The notes: generated by a model not told the origin, from the sequence alone. 25,088 nucleotides of DNA from Lachnospiraceae bacterium (GCA_016293925.1 JAEDCX010000031.1:1-25088), one strand, 5' to 3'; counted from the first letter of the stretch, positions 8,884-17,191 are shown. Numbers and translations: made by a program.

Positions 8884-9939
8884 CTACACCTTCCAATTCA
8901 TCAGTTCTTCACGCAGCGCCGCAAGCAATTGGTCTTCCGGAACCTTACGGATAATCTGACCGTGTCTGAACAGGAGACCTTCTCCGTTTCCTCCTGCGAT
9001 GCCGATATCCGCTTCTCTTGCTTCCCCCGGACCGTTTACAGCACAGCCCATAACAGCGACCTTAATATCCAGCGGGAAATCCTCTGTCATTTTCTCAACC
9101 TTGTCTGCCAGTCCGATCAGATCGATCTTCGTCCTGCCGCAGGTCGGGCAGCTGACGACTTCGATACCACCTTTCCGGAGTCCCATGGTCCGCAGAATCA
9201 TCTTCGCACTCTTAATCTCTTCCACCGGATCTCCGGTCAGTGAGACGCGGATCGTATCACCGATTCCCTGATACAGGATCACCCCAAGCCCCAGTGCCGA
9301 CCGGATATTGCCGCTGTACACGGTTCCCGACTCGGTGATTCCCACATGAAGCGGATAATCCGTCTTTTCAGCCAACAGTTCATGCGCCCGGATACACATC
9401 AGTACATCCGACGACTTAATGCTGATCACCAGATTGTCATACGCCATGTCTTCGATCATATGAACCTTATCCAGCGCACTTTCCACGATCCCTTCCGCAG
9501 TGACACCATGATATTTCTCCACAAGTGCCTTCTCCAGAGACCCGGAATTCACCCCCACACGAATCGGAATTCCGTGGGCCTTTGCCGTATCCACCACTGC
9601 TTTGAGGCGATCCCCGCCTCCGATATTGCCCGGATTGATTCGGATCTTGTCTGCTCCGTTCTCTATGGCGGCAATCGCCATCTTATAATCGAAATGGATA
9701 TCTGCCACCAGCGGAATGCCGATCTGGCGCTTAATCTCCCGCAACGCCTTGGCAGACGCCATATCCGGAACCGTGCAGCGAATAATCTCACAGCCCTGTT
9801 TCTCCAATCTGTGAATCTGCGCTACCGTTGCTGCCACATCATCCGTTCTCGTATTGGTCATGGACTGAATCAGCACGGGGTTGCCCCCGCCGATCACTCT
9901 GTCCCCGATTTTCACTACTCTGGTATGCTCACGATACAT
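8884..9939 (-). CDS. ispG: 4-hydroxy-3-methylbut-2-enyl diphosphate synthase (IspG)
   Basis: Catalyses the sixth step of the MEP isoprenoid pathway, converting the cyclic diphosphate MEcPP to HMBPP with a [4Fe-4S] cluster. The 351 residues match the short bacterial form: an N-terminal TIM barrel (QSMTNT near 25, VADIHFD near 78, INPGNIG near 101) and a C-terminal cluster domain. The three cluster cysteines are C264 and C267 in SCPTCGRT and C299 in GCAVNGPGEA, with Glu306 as the usual fourth ligand. An AGAGGA site precedes the ATG. It sits 41 bases downstream of rseP and 14 bases upstream of polC, within the same packed run as dxr, another MEP gene. Confidence 0.97.
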   Translation of the reverse strand: MYREHTRVVKIGDRVIGGGNPVLIQSMTNTRTDDVAATVAQIHRLEKQGCEIIRCTVPDMASAKALREIKRQIGIPLVADIHFDYKMAIAAIENGADKIRINPGNIGGGDRLKAVVDTAKAHGIPIRVGVNSGSLEKALVEKYHGVTAEGIVESALDKVHMIEDMAYDNLVISIKSSDVLMCIRAHELLAEKTDYPLHVGITESGTVYSGNIRSALGLGVILYQGIGDTIRVSLTGDPVEEIKSAKMILRTMGLRKGGIEVVSCPTCGRTKIDLIGLADKVEKMTEDFPLDIKVAVMGCAVNGPGEAREADIGIAGGNGEGLLFRHGQIIRKVPEDQLLAALREELMNWKV

Positions 9940-9967
9940 CTCATTATTTCCTCTCGTATGAAACCGC

Positions 9968-9988
9968 TCCGGTATTTTCCCTACCGGA
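9968..9988 (-). other. Hairpin across the rseP stop codon
   Basis: The minus strand reads TCCGGTA, a seven-base loop, then TACCGGA: a perfect 7-bp stem that contains the rseP stop codon (9983-9981) at its left arm and loop. No T-run follows, so it is not an intrinsic terminator. It may affect translation of ispG, transcript processing or mRNA stability. Confidence 0.4.
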
Positions 9989-11072
9989 ATAAACGCGCAA
10001 TATCGTTATAGAATACAAATACCATCAGAATCAACAGCAGGATCATACCGATCATATGAACCAGCCCTTCCTTCTCCGGTGGTACCGGTTTCCCCCTGAC
10101 CAGCTCAATCAGCAGGAAAATCAGTCTTCCGCCATCCAGTGCCGGAATCGGCAGCAGATTCATAACCCCCAGATTCACAGACAGCAGAACCGCGAAATAC
10201 AGCATATTGATCAACACGGCGCGTACGCCCGCCGGTTTGGATTCCTGATACACATCGTCCACCAGTTCCGCAACACCCACGGGTCCCGACAGATCCTTCA
10301 GCCCCGCTTTACCGGTAAACAGCATCCCCAGACTCTTATAGGTATATTTCAGAAGGTAACGCACCTCATAGAAGCTGTTCTTCATTACCTTCAACGGACT
10401 CCCGACCACAGGTGTCCCCGTTCCCGAAAATCCGATGTAATACCGGCCGTCCTCATAGACCGGAGTGATGGTGGTCTTATGTTTCACCCCGTCGCGCCGA
10501 TAGACAATCGTAACGTCCTTCCCTTCCGTATTCAGGGCGGAAAACAGAGATACTTCATCGTAGAGATGCACCCGCTCCCCGTTGAGAGAGAGAATCTCAT
10601 CCCCGGCCTGCAGTCCAGCTTCCTCTGCCGGATATCCTTCCAGCACATTGCCGATGACCGGAGGCGTGCTTCCCACATTGCCGACAATAATCAGTGAGAA
10701 TACATATGCCAGTAGGAAATTGAACAGCGGTCCCGCAACAACCGTGGCGATTCTGGCGCCCACCTTTGCCTTGTGGAATGCTCCCTTCTGTTCTTCATCG
10801 GGAACGCAATCCCCCGGAAGCCCATCGGGCTCCTCCTTCGGCTTATCCTTATCATAGATTCCGTCCTGTCCCTCGAAAATACATGCTCCGCCGATCGGCA
10901 GCAGTCTCAGACAATATCTGGTGTCCCCCTTCTGAAAAGAGAACAGCTTCGGCCCCATACCGATGGCAAATTCCACCACATGAATCCCATTGGCTTTGGC
11001 AAGCAGAAAATGACCGAACTCATGCACCACCACCACAACTCCGAAAATCAGAATAAAAAAAAGAATCGACAT
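9981..11072 (-). CDS. rseP: RseP/RasP-type site-2 intramembrane zinc metalloprotease
   Basis: Cuts membrane-spanning anti-sigma factors and remnant signal peptides inside the membrane. The zinc motif HEFGH (17-21) lies in the first membrane segment, and the third ligand Asp313 lies in NLLPIPALDGG (305-315). A single PDZ domain spans about 130-205. Further membrane segments lie near 108-131, 285-308 and 338-356. The 363 residues are normal for Firmicutes. Charged residues at 70-100 form a hydrophilic insertion between the first helix and the rest. GAGG lies eight bases before the ATG, and the dxr stop is 19 bases upstream. In many bacteria this gene travels with dxr, cdsA and uppS, as here. 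Substrates cannot be told from the sequence. Confidence 0.95.
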   Translation of the reverse strand: MSILFFILIFGVVVVVHEFGHFLLAKANGIHVVEFAIGMGPKLFSFQKGDTRYCLRLLPIGGACIFEGQDGIYDKDKPKEEPDGLPGDCVPDEEQKGAFHKAKVGARIATVVAGPLFNFLLAYVFSLIIVGNVGSTPPVIGNVLEGYPAEEAGLQAGDEILSLNGERVHLYDEVSLFSALNTEGKDVTIVYRRDGVKHKTTITPVYEDGRYYIGFSGTGTPVVGSPLKVMKNSFYEVRYLLKYTYKSLGMLFTGKAGLKDLSGPVGVAELVDDVYQESKPAGVRAVLINMLYFAVLLSVNLGVMNLLPIPALDGGRLIFLLIELVRGKPVPPEKEGLVHMIGMILLLILMVFVFYNDIARLFR

Positions 11073-11091
11073 GATCTATCCTCACCATCTG

Positions 11092-12255
11092 TCACTTACA
11101 TTTACTATTGTATACCGAACGGCTGGCAATATATTCATAAACAGCCTGTTCCAACTCAAGAATCCTGTCAATCCCCGGATTCTGTTCATTCTGAAAATGA
11201 TCCATGCACGCACCGATCAAATCCGTAATCCCCGTAAAGGACAGTTTCTCCTCCAGGAAAAGCGCAACTGCCTTCTCATTGGCGGCATTGAACACAGTAG
11301 GCATCAATCCGCCCTCCCTCGCTGCCCGGTAGGCTAACTTCAAGCCGTGAAACGCCTCCGGATCCGGTTTTTCAAAGGTCATCTGTGACAGGGCGGCAAA
11401 ATCGACCCGTTTGCACTTCATCGGTCTTCGATCCGGATAAAACAGGGCGTACTGAATCGGCAGCCGCATATCCGGCATTCCAAGCTGCGCCATGATTCCT
11501 CCATCCTCGTATTCCACCATAGAGTGGATAATACTCTGGGGATGTACCACAACCTCAATCTGATCGATGGAAGCATCGAACAGCCATCCGGCCTCCATGA
11601 CCTCCAAGCCTTTGTTCACCATGGTAGCAGAATCAATGGTTATTTTCTTCCCCATCGCCCAGTTCGGATGTTTCAATGCCATCATTGGGGTTACATCCTT
11701 CATCCGCTCTCTGCTCCATCCCCGGAAAGGTCCTCCCGACGCCGTCAGCAGAATCTTCGTCATCCTGTTCCGGTTCTCTCCATGCAGGGACTGGAAAATC
11801 GCACTGTGCTCGCTGTCCACGGGCAAAATGGGAACCTCATATTCCTTGGCAAGCGGCATAATAATGTGTCCTGCCGTTACCAGGGTTTCCTTGTTGGCAA
11901 GGGCAATGGTTTTATGACTCTGAATCGCCGCAATCGTGGGCTGAATCCCGATCATCCCCACCACTGCCGTAATCACCGTGTCTGCCTCATCCAGCGTTGC
12001 TGCCGCAATCAGCCCATCCATTCCGGATTCCACGATAACCGGAAGATCCCGCACCCGCTCCCGCAGTTCCCGGGCGGCATCCTCCTCATACAGAACAGCC
12101 AGCTTCGGTCTGAACTCCCGGATCTGTTTCTCCAACAGTTCCGCATTCCGGTTCGCAGCAAGCGCCACAACCTTCAGATCCGCATTGTCCCGGACAATAT
12201 CCAGGGACTGGGTTCCGATTGAACCGGTGGAACCCAATATACTCAAATGTCTCAT
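11092..12255 (-). CDS. dxr: 1-deoxy-D-xylulose 5-phosphate reductoisomerase
   Basis: Makes MEP from DXP with NADPH, the first committed step of the MEP isoprenoid pathway. The N-terminal nucleotide fold has GSTGSIG at 8-14. NKETLV is at 121-126. The metal ligands are Asp147 and Glu149 in VDSEHSA and Glu218 in NKGLEVMEA. The 387 residues are of normal length. The GGAG site is nine bases before the ATG. The product is used later by IspG, two genes downstream, and the isoprenoids feed UppS, two genes upstream. A 103-base gap separates it from cdsA; I see no terminator or clear promoter there. Confidence 0.97.
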   Translation of the reverse strand: MRHLSILGSTGSIGTQSLDIVRDNADLKVVALAANRNAELLEKQIREFRPKLAVLYEEDAARELRERVRDLPVIVESGMDGLIAAATLDEADTVITAVVGMIGIQPTIAAIQSHKTIALANKETLVTAGHIIMPLAKEYEVPILPVDSEHSAIFQSLHGENRNRMTKILLTASGGPFRGWSRERMKDVTPMMALKHPNWAMGKKITIDSATMVNKGLEVMEAGWLFDASIDQIEVVVHPQSIIHSMVEYEDGGIMAQLGMPDMRLPIQYALFYPDRRPMKCKRVDFAALSQMTFEKPDPEAFHGLKLAYRAAREGGLMPTVFNAANEKAVALFLEEKLSFTGITDLIGACMDHFQNEQNPGIDRILELEQAVYEYIASRSVYNSKCK

Positions 12256-12358
12256 TCCGACATTCTCCTTCCGTCATCCTAATCTCCTGTGGAAACGGGT
12301 GCGAAACCAGAATCGCCCGCGGCAACAGCCGTCTCGGCATCCCCCGGTACCCCTTCTC

Positions 12359-13174
12359 CTACAGCAGGTAGTAGCACAGATAATAGATAATCGGTGCCGT
12401 AAAGATCACCGAATCGAACCGATCCATGACTCCGCCATGCCCCGGAATGATTCTCCCGTAATCCTTGATCTCGTGGTTGCGCTTAATGGCAGAGGCTGCC
12501 AGATCACCGATCTGGGAGATCACAGACCCCACTACTCCCATGATAACCAGAATCCAGATCAGATTCGGTGTATCAATGATCTTCTGCAGGCAGAAATAAC
12601 CATACCCGGCGGCCACCAGTGCAGACCCCGCAATTCCTCCCAGCGATCCTTCGATTGATTTTTTTGGGCTTAATTTCGGCAGATACTTGTGTTTGCCGAT
12701 GGATACACCCACCAGATAGGCAAAGGTATCCGAGATCCAGGAGCATACAAACACAAGCCAGATCAGGTAGATTCCATGCGGCAGTTCGCGGATCAGGAAC
12801 ATATAGGACAGCATAATCGGGCAATACAGGATGGAAAAGCCCAGACTCATCATCTGTCCCGCGCTGTACTTCGGAAATGTAAACACATACATCATCATGA
12901 TCAGCGTCAATGTCACAATCACGCTCATCATCATCATGGAAGTTTCGCCGGTGAAATACATCGCACAATAGTATCCGATGATGCCCGCATAACCTGCCAG
13001 TTCCAGCAGATTGATCTTCTTTCCTTTCTCATGGACACCGGTTGCCTTGGATAGTTCATAGAAACCGGTCAGTCCGACCAGACATACGGTAAGCGCCAAT
13101 ACCCAGTCTCCGACAAATATTGTTCCGAATGCGATTGCCGTCAATACAGCTCCGCTCACAATTCTGATCAGCAT
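12359..13174 (-). CDS. cdsA: Phosphatidate cytidylyltransferase
   Basis: Makes CDP-diacylglycerol from phosphatidic acid and CTP in the membrane, the precursor of phosphatidylglycerol and so of cardiolipin and lipoteichoic acid. The 271 residues contain about eight hydrophobic helices. The full CDS signature is at 228-254: SAIKR, then KDYG, then HGGVMDRFD with the catalytic aspartates. SPKKSIEGSLGG at 169-180 is the second conserved block. An AGAGG site lies just before the ATG, and the uppS stop is seven bases upstream. Pairing with uppS is widely conserved. Confidence 0.97.
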   Translation of the reverse strand: MLIRIVSGAVLTAIAFGTIFVGDWVLALTVCLVGLTGFYELSKATGVHEKGKKINLLELAGYAGIIGYYCAMYFTGETSMMMMSVIVTLTLIMMMYVFTFPKYSAGQMMSLGFSILYCPIMLSYMFLIRELPHGIYLIWLVFVCSWISDTFAYLVGVSIGKHKYLPKLSPKKSIEGSLGGIAGSALVAAGYGYFCLQKIIDTPNLIWILVIMGVVGSVISQIGDLAASAIKRNHEIKDYGRIIPGHGGVMDRFDSVIFTAPIIYYLCYYLL

Positions 13175-13181
13175 AATTCCT

Positions 13182-13904
13182 CTACTCCTTCTCTTCTACC
13201 TTGCCAAACCGTCTGTCTCTCCCGTTATATGCGTAGATCGCCTGCTCCAGATCTTTCTTCGTAAAATCCGGCCATAGCACGTCTGCGAAATAGAACTCAC
13301 TGTATGCCACCTGCCACAGCAGGAAATTCGATAACCGGAGTTCACCGCTTGGTCTGATCAGTAGATCCGGATCCGGTATGTCTGCGGTATCCAGATATCC
13401 GGTGACGGTTGTCTCCGTAATATCTTCCGCCTTCAACCGACCGGCTGCCACGTCAGCGGCCATTGCCCGGGTCGCCCGAACCAGTTCATCCCTTCCTCCG
13501 TAATTCAGCGCGATCTGGAAATTCAGTCCCTGATTCTCCTTCGTTCCTTCTTCCAATTCCTGTATGCTCTTCTGTACGGCAGCGTCCAGTTTGCTTCTGT
13601 CGCCGATCACCCGTACCCGCATGTCATCCTTATTGGCTCTTTTCAAACAATTCTTCAGATAGGAATGGAGCAGTTTCATCAATGCATCCACTTCCTCCCC
13701 GGGGCGGTTCCAGTTCTCTGTACTGAACGCATACATGGTAATGTATTTTACCCCCAGTTCGTCTGCCGCACGACAGATCTTCTCCACATTCTTGGCTCCC
13801 TGTACATGCCCCATATTTCTGGGAAGTCCTCTTTTCTTCGCCCAGCGGCCGTTACCGTCCAGGATAATAGCCACATGTTTTGGAATCTTCAAACCGTCCT
13901 GCAT
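13182..13904 (-). CDS. uppS: Undecaprenyl diphosphate synthase (cis-isoprenyl transferase)
   Basis: Adds isopentenyl units in cis to farnesyl diphosphate to make the C55 lipid carrier for wall and teichoic acid synthesis. At 240 residues it is of normal size. The N-terminal ILDGNGRWAKKRG segment holds the essential Asp16. YAFSTENW lies near residue 58. The C-terminal conserved block is LLIRPSGELRLSNFLLWQ followed by SEFYF. GGGAG is seven bases before the ATG. A hairpin terminator or attenuator lies between this gene and frr, so expression probably depends partly on readthrough; no convincing separate promoter is visible in the 75-base gap. Confidence 0.97.
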   Translation of the reverse strand: MQDGLKIPKHVAIILDGNGRWAKKRGLPRNMGHVQGAKNVEKICRAADELGVKYITMYAFSTENWNRPGEEVDALMKLLHSYLKNCLKRANKDDMRVRVIGDRSKLDAAVQKSIQELEEGTKENQGLNFQIALNYGGRDELVRATRAMAADVAAGRLKAEDITETTVTGYLDTADIPDPDLLIRPSGELRLSNFLLWQVAYSEFYFADVLWPDFTKKDLEQAIYAYNGRDRRFGKVEEKE

Positions 13905-13929
13905 CCGGATGCTCCCTTCACATTGTCAC

Positions 13930-13957
13930 AAAAGGCAGACAGGTAAACCGTCTGCCT
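13930..13957 (-). terminator. Intrinsic terminator or attenuator between frr and uppS
   Basis: The minus strand reads AGGCAGAC (13957-13950), a nine-base loop, GTCTGCCT (13940-13933), then TTT. The perfect 8-bp stem can be extended by two pairs into the loop. The T-run is short, so termination may be partial. A third matching segment, GTCTGTC (13980-13974), can pair with the left arm instead. Confidence 0.65.
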
Positions 13958-13979
13958 CCTATAATCATTCTACGACAGA

Positions 13980-14531
13980 CTACACTGTCATGATCTCTTT
14001 GGATTTCTCCTCCACAAGCTTATCAACCTCTTTGATGTACTTGTCCGTCATCTTCTGAAGTTCGTCCTCCAGTGTCTTGATCTCGTCTTCAGAGACCTCT
14101 TCCTTGCCAAGCTTCTTAAAGGCATCATTGCCGTCACGTCTGATATTGCGGATTGCAACCTTGGCATCTTCACCCTTTTTCTTAATATCCTTGGCCAGTT
14201 CCTTACGTCTGTCCTCGGTCAATTCCGGGAAAACCAGCCGAATCACCGATCCGTCGTTATTGGGTGTAATACCGATATCAGATGCCATGATCGCTTTCTC
14301 AATCTCTTTGATCAGACTCTTCTCCCAGGGTGCGATCTGGATCATTCTCGGCTCCGGAACAGAGATATTCCCCACCTGCTGAATCGGTGTAGGAGTTCCG
14401 TAATATTCCACCTTCAGTTTATCCAGAATGTGCGGATTGGCACGTCCCGCACGAATTGTCAAATAATCTGCGGCAAGATGTTCCACCGCTTTCTGCATTT
14501 TGTCATCGTAAGCTGTCAGTCTAGCGTCCAT
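13980..14531 (-). CDS. frr: Ribosome recycling factor
   Basis: Splits post-termination ribosomes together with EF-G. The 183 residues are typical. It begins MDARLTAYDDKMQKAVEHLAA, followed by the conserved LTIRAGRANPHILDKLKVEYYG region, the PWEKSLIKEIEKAI segment, and a C-terminal helix rich in Lys and Glu. The start lies two bases after the pyrH stop, and the GAGGG ribosome site sits inside the pyrH coding end, so the two genes are translationally coupled. The downstream hairpin closes the unit. Confidence 0.98.
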   Translation of the reverse strand: MDARLTAYDDKMQKAVEHLAADYLTIRAGRANPHILDKLKVEYYGTPTPIQQVGNISVPEPRMIQIAPWEKSLIKEIEKAIMASDIGITPNNDGSVIRLVFPELTEDRRKELAKDIKKKGEDAKVAIRNIRRDGNDAFKKLGKEEVSEDEIKTLEDELQKMTDKYIKEVDKLVEEKSKEIMTV

Positions 14532-14533
14532 CG

Positions 14534-15241
14534 TTATTTACCCTCCGTTGTTACTATCGTTCCGTTGATTCTGCCGTTTACAACCGCATTCACAATACTG
14601 TTTTCCTCATTCAGCAGGAATACCACCATCGGCATCTTATTTTCCTTCGCCAGTATGGAAGCCGTCATGTCCACTACCTGAAGATTCTTCTCAATCACTT
14701 CATCGATGGATACGGTATCATATTTCTTTGCATTGGGATTGATTCTGGGATCGGAATCATAGACCCCGTCAATCGCCTTGGCCAGATAGATTCCGTCTGC
14801 ATCCACCTCAATGGAACGCAACACCACACCTGTGTCGGTGGAGAAATACGGGTGCCCGGTTCCTCCGGCAAAAAATACCACACTGCCCTGCTCAAAATAC
14901 TTCACTGCCCGGTCCTTGCTGAACAGTTTGGTAAACGAGCCGCATTCAAAGGGGGTCAGAATCTCCGTTTTCATTCCTACGGAACGGAAAATCTCGGATA
15001 CATAAATACAATTCATAATGGTTGCCAGCATACCGATCTGATCCGCCTTCGGTCTGTCAATATGTTCACTGGTTCTGCCTCGCCAGAAATTACCGCCTCC
15101 GATCACGATACCAACCTGAATCCGGTTGTCCACTACCTGTTTCACCTGAAGTGCAACCTCACGTACGGTGGCTTCGTCAAATCCTGTTTTCTTCTCTCCG
15201 GCCAATGCTTCGCCGCTTAACTTCAGCATGATTCTCTTCAT
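14534..15241 (-). CDS. pyrH: UMP kinase
   Basis: Phosphorylates UMP to UDP, an essential step in pyrimidine nucleotide supply. It is a 235-residue amino-acid-kinase-fold protein: LKLSGEAL at 7, GIVIGGGNFWRG at 44-55, and the FAGGTGHPYFSTDT phosphate loop near 124-137. It is the bacterial hexameric type, unrelated to eukaryotic UMP-CMP kinase. GAGGG is eight bases before the ATG. The preceding 59-base gap after the bactofilin gene contains neither a promoter nor a terminator that I can recognise, so it may be read from the deacetylase-bactofilin promoter. In many relatives tsf lies directly upstream; here five other genes intervene. Confidence 0.98.
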   Translation of the reverse strand: MKRIMLKLSGEALAGEKKTGFDEATVREVALQVKQVVDNRIQVGIVIGGGNFWRGRTSEHIDRPKADQIGMLATIMNCIYVSEIFRSVGMKTEILTPFECGSFTKLFSKDRAVKYFEQGSVVFFAGGTGHPYFSTDTGVVLRSIEVDADGIYLAKAIDGVYDSDPRINPNAKKYDTVSIDEVIEKNLQVVDMTASILAKENKMPMVVFLLNEENSIVNAVVNGRINGTIVTTEGK

Positions 15242-15300
15242 GATCTCTGCCCTCGCTCTATGTTCTTGTCTGTCCTCTGTCCGTTCTCTTCTCCCGCCGA

Positions 15301-15999
15301 TTACTTGTAGTCATTGAAGAATGCGGTCGGGTTCACATCGGCATAGCACTGGGAACACATACCCTCAATCACAGCTCCGTTATTGATCTGGACGGACTTG
15401 GATTTGATATTTCCCATTACGATTGCCGAAGAATCCAGAATCACAGGACCCTTCACATCAATATCACCCTTTACCGCACCGGCAATCACCGCACTGGTGG
15501 CTGATATATCACCGATAATCACGGTACTCTGTCCAACCTTGATGCTTCCAGAAGAATGCACCTCACCGACGATTTTCGCAGAATCCGCGAAAATCTCAGC
15601 CGCCTTGGAGTCTCCCTGAATGTTGCCGGAAATATTCAATTTCCCCAGAATATCCACATTTCCGATCACGGTTCCGATAATCTCCAGAGAACCCTGTGAC
15701 TGAATATCACCGCTGATTGTCATACCAGCTGTGATAACGGCTGTCTCGTCCAGCACTTCCTGATCTGCATAATCGCTCATAAATCGTTCTCCCTTTGCCT
15801 GCTTTTTCTCTTTTACAGGTTCTTCTCTCACAACAGGGGTCGGTTCCTGCACTGTTTCTTCTGTCTCGGGTGCTGTCTCACTCTCGATTACATCATCCGG
15901 TTCTTCTCCGATGACAGCTTCCGCACTGTTCTTCTCTTCCGGAAGCATCTCATCCACCGCCTTGGAAATATCCTCTTTCAAATCCTGAAAAAAGCCCAT
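15301..15999 (-). CDS. Bactofilin (polymer-forming cytoskeletal protein)
   Basis: Bactofilins form non-polar filaments from a short right-handed beta-helix, without nucleotide, and often recruit wall enzymes to membrane sites. The core spans about residues 85-212 and shows the repeated short Gly/Ile/Val turns (ISGDIQ, IIGTVIGNV, ISGNIQGD, IIGDISA, IAGAVKGDI, VMGNIKS). The N-terminus MGFFQDLKEDISKAV could form an amphipathic membrane-binding helix, followed by an acidic, Pro/Glu-rich tail to about 80. The C-terminus is unusual: a CSQC pair at 215-218 and an aromatic tail. Length is 232 residues. GGAGG is seven bases before the ATG. It starts 13 bases after a membrane-anchored polysaccharide deacetylase and is almost certainly cotranscribed with it, which suggests that it positions that enzyme; this is inference. 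Confidence 0.92.
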   Translation of the reverse strand: MGFFQDLKEDISKAVDEMLPEEKNSAEAVIGEEPDDVIESETAPETEETVQEPTPVVREEPVKEKKQAKGERFMSDYADQEVLDETAVITAGMTISGDIQSQGSLEIIGTVIGNVDILGKLNISGNIQGDSKAAEIFADSAKIVGEVHSSGSIKVGQSTVIIGDISATSAVIAGAVKGDIDVKGPVILDSSAIVMGNIKSKSVQINNGAVIEGMCSQCYADVNPTAFFNDYK

Positions 16000-16012
16000 C
16001 TTCTCTCCTCCG

Positions 16013-17068
16013 TTATTTCAGTGTCCTATGTTGTATCGGCACAGAATCTTCCGTGATCGGCAGGATCACCGTGTTCTCCAGTGCCAGTATCGATTCAATG
16101 ATTTTCGGAAGCGCATCCACAGTAGACCGTTTCGACTGCGCATCATGCATCAGAATCATACACTCATCATACCGCTCCAGATTCCGGAGCACATTGTCTG
16201 TAACCTCGTCCTGTGTCAATACGGGACCCGATGCATCACCGCTGGATATATTCCAGTCATAATACTGAATTCCTCTGTCCTGCAGGTATTGCAGATATGG
16301 CCGAATTGAATTCCTGCAGTACGCATTGCTGCTCCCCCCGGGGAACCGATACACATTCGTCAGCACGCCCGTCTTCTCGTACAGATAGTTCTGAATCGCC
16401 GTAACGTCCTGCATGAACGCATCCAGATCCGCATAGATCTCCTTGTACACATGGGTGTAGGAATGCATTCCAAGCGTATGTCCTTCTTCCACAATTCGCT
16501 TATACTGTGCATCAAAGCCTTCCTTGGGAAGGACGAAAAAAGTAGCCTTAATCTCGTATTGTGCCAAAATATCCAGAATGTCGTCCGTATAAATACTGGG
16601 GCCGTCATCAAAGGTCAGATAGACATGCCGGACTCCGGTCTCATTCACTCCTGTACCGCAGCTCCCATCGGGGATCTCTCCTGCAGTTTCTCCTGTACGC
16701 TCCGGCAACTCCTCCTGCACAGCCTCTGTCTGCACGGAATCCTCTCCGGGCGCATCCGTCCCCTCCGGGACAGCCGATACCGGTACTGTTTCCGACTGGT
16801 GTTCCGCACCGTCCGGTTTGGCACTGATTATACCCGCAATTTCTCTGTCTACGTTCTCTCCGGTGCTCTGCCCAAGCTGCTCTGTCAGGCAGTCTACTCT
16901 TTGTTCCATGCGTTTCATCTGAACGAACAAAACCGTACACAGAATCACCGGCAGGAGCATCCATACAAGAACACATGTTATGATGATCTTCTTCAGCCTG
17001 TTTATGCGCTTTCTTCTCGCATCGGAAATCGGTCTGTTCACATCTGTATCAGACATAAGAACATCCAT
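16013..17068 (-). CDS. Membrane-anchored polysaccharide deacetylase, CE4/NodB family
   Basis: Probably removes N-acetyl groups from peptidoglycan or another extracellular polysaccharide. After a basic N-terminus, one membrane helix spans about 28-50. A short possible coiled segment follows, then an acidic, low-complexity Glu/Thr/Pro spacer (about 85-140). The NodB domain runs from 148 to about 340: TFDDG at 152-156 with catalytic Asp154 and metal ligand Asp155, HSYTH at 202-206 with both metal-binding histidines, RFPGGS at 241-246, and the late MHD motif with His308. The active site should face the outside. Residue 5 is an alternative Met, but GGAG lies close to the first ATG; the start is not fully settled. 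A good promoter lies upstream, and the bactofilin gene follows after 13 bases. Confidence 0.9.
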   Translation of the reverse strand: MDVLMSDTDVNRPISDARRKRINRLKKIIITCVLVWMLLPVILCTVLFVQMKRMEQRVDCLTEQLGQSTGENVDREIAGIISAKPDGAEHQSETVPVSAVPEGTDAPGEDSVQTEAVQEELPERTGETAGEIPDGSCGTGVNETGVRHVYLTFDDGPSIYTDDILDILAQYEIKATFFVLPKEGFDAQYKRIVEEGHTLGMHSYTHVYKEIYADLDAFMQDVTAIQNYLYEKTGVLTNVYRFPGGSSNAYCRNSIRPYLQYLQDRGIQYYDWNISSGDASGPVLTQDEVTDNVLRNLERYDECMILMHDAQSKRSTVDALPKIIESILALENTVILPITEDSVPIQHRTLK

Positions 17069-17095
17069 CCTCTCCAGTCACTCTCAATCTATGCT

Positions 17096-17125
17096 ATTGT
17101 ATCATACAAGAGCCGTTGATATCAA
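17096..17125 (-). promoter_or_regulatory. Promoter of the deacetylase-bactofilin unit
   Basis: Minus strand: -35 TTGATA (17125-17120), an 18-base spacer, -10 TACAAT (17101-17096) preceded by TGA, an extended -10 form. Transcription would begin about 20 bases before the ATG. A 7-bp inverted repeat (AGCCGTT/AACGGCT, 17111-17117 and 17137-17143) brackets the -35 element and could be an operator. Confidence 0.7.
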
Positions 17126-17191
17126 GAGAGAATCCTAACGGCTTCCCCCTATCGGAATCGTGGCAGTTCCCCGAACCGCCCGGCGGCCGCA

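Noticed and set aside
12256..12358. Small gene or regulatory element in the 103-base dxr-cdsA gap
   Set aside because: The only open frame runs into dxr in another frame; no hairpin or promoter stands out.
17162..17180. GC-rich hairpin after the LTA-synthase-like gene as a terminator
   Set aside because: The 8-pair stem (one G-U) with a three-base loop is plausible, but no T-run follows on the minus strand.
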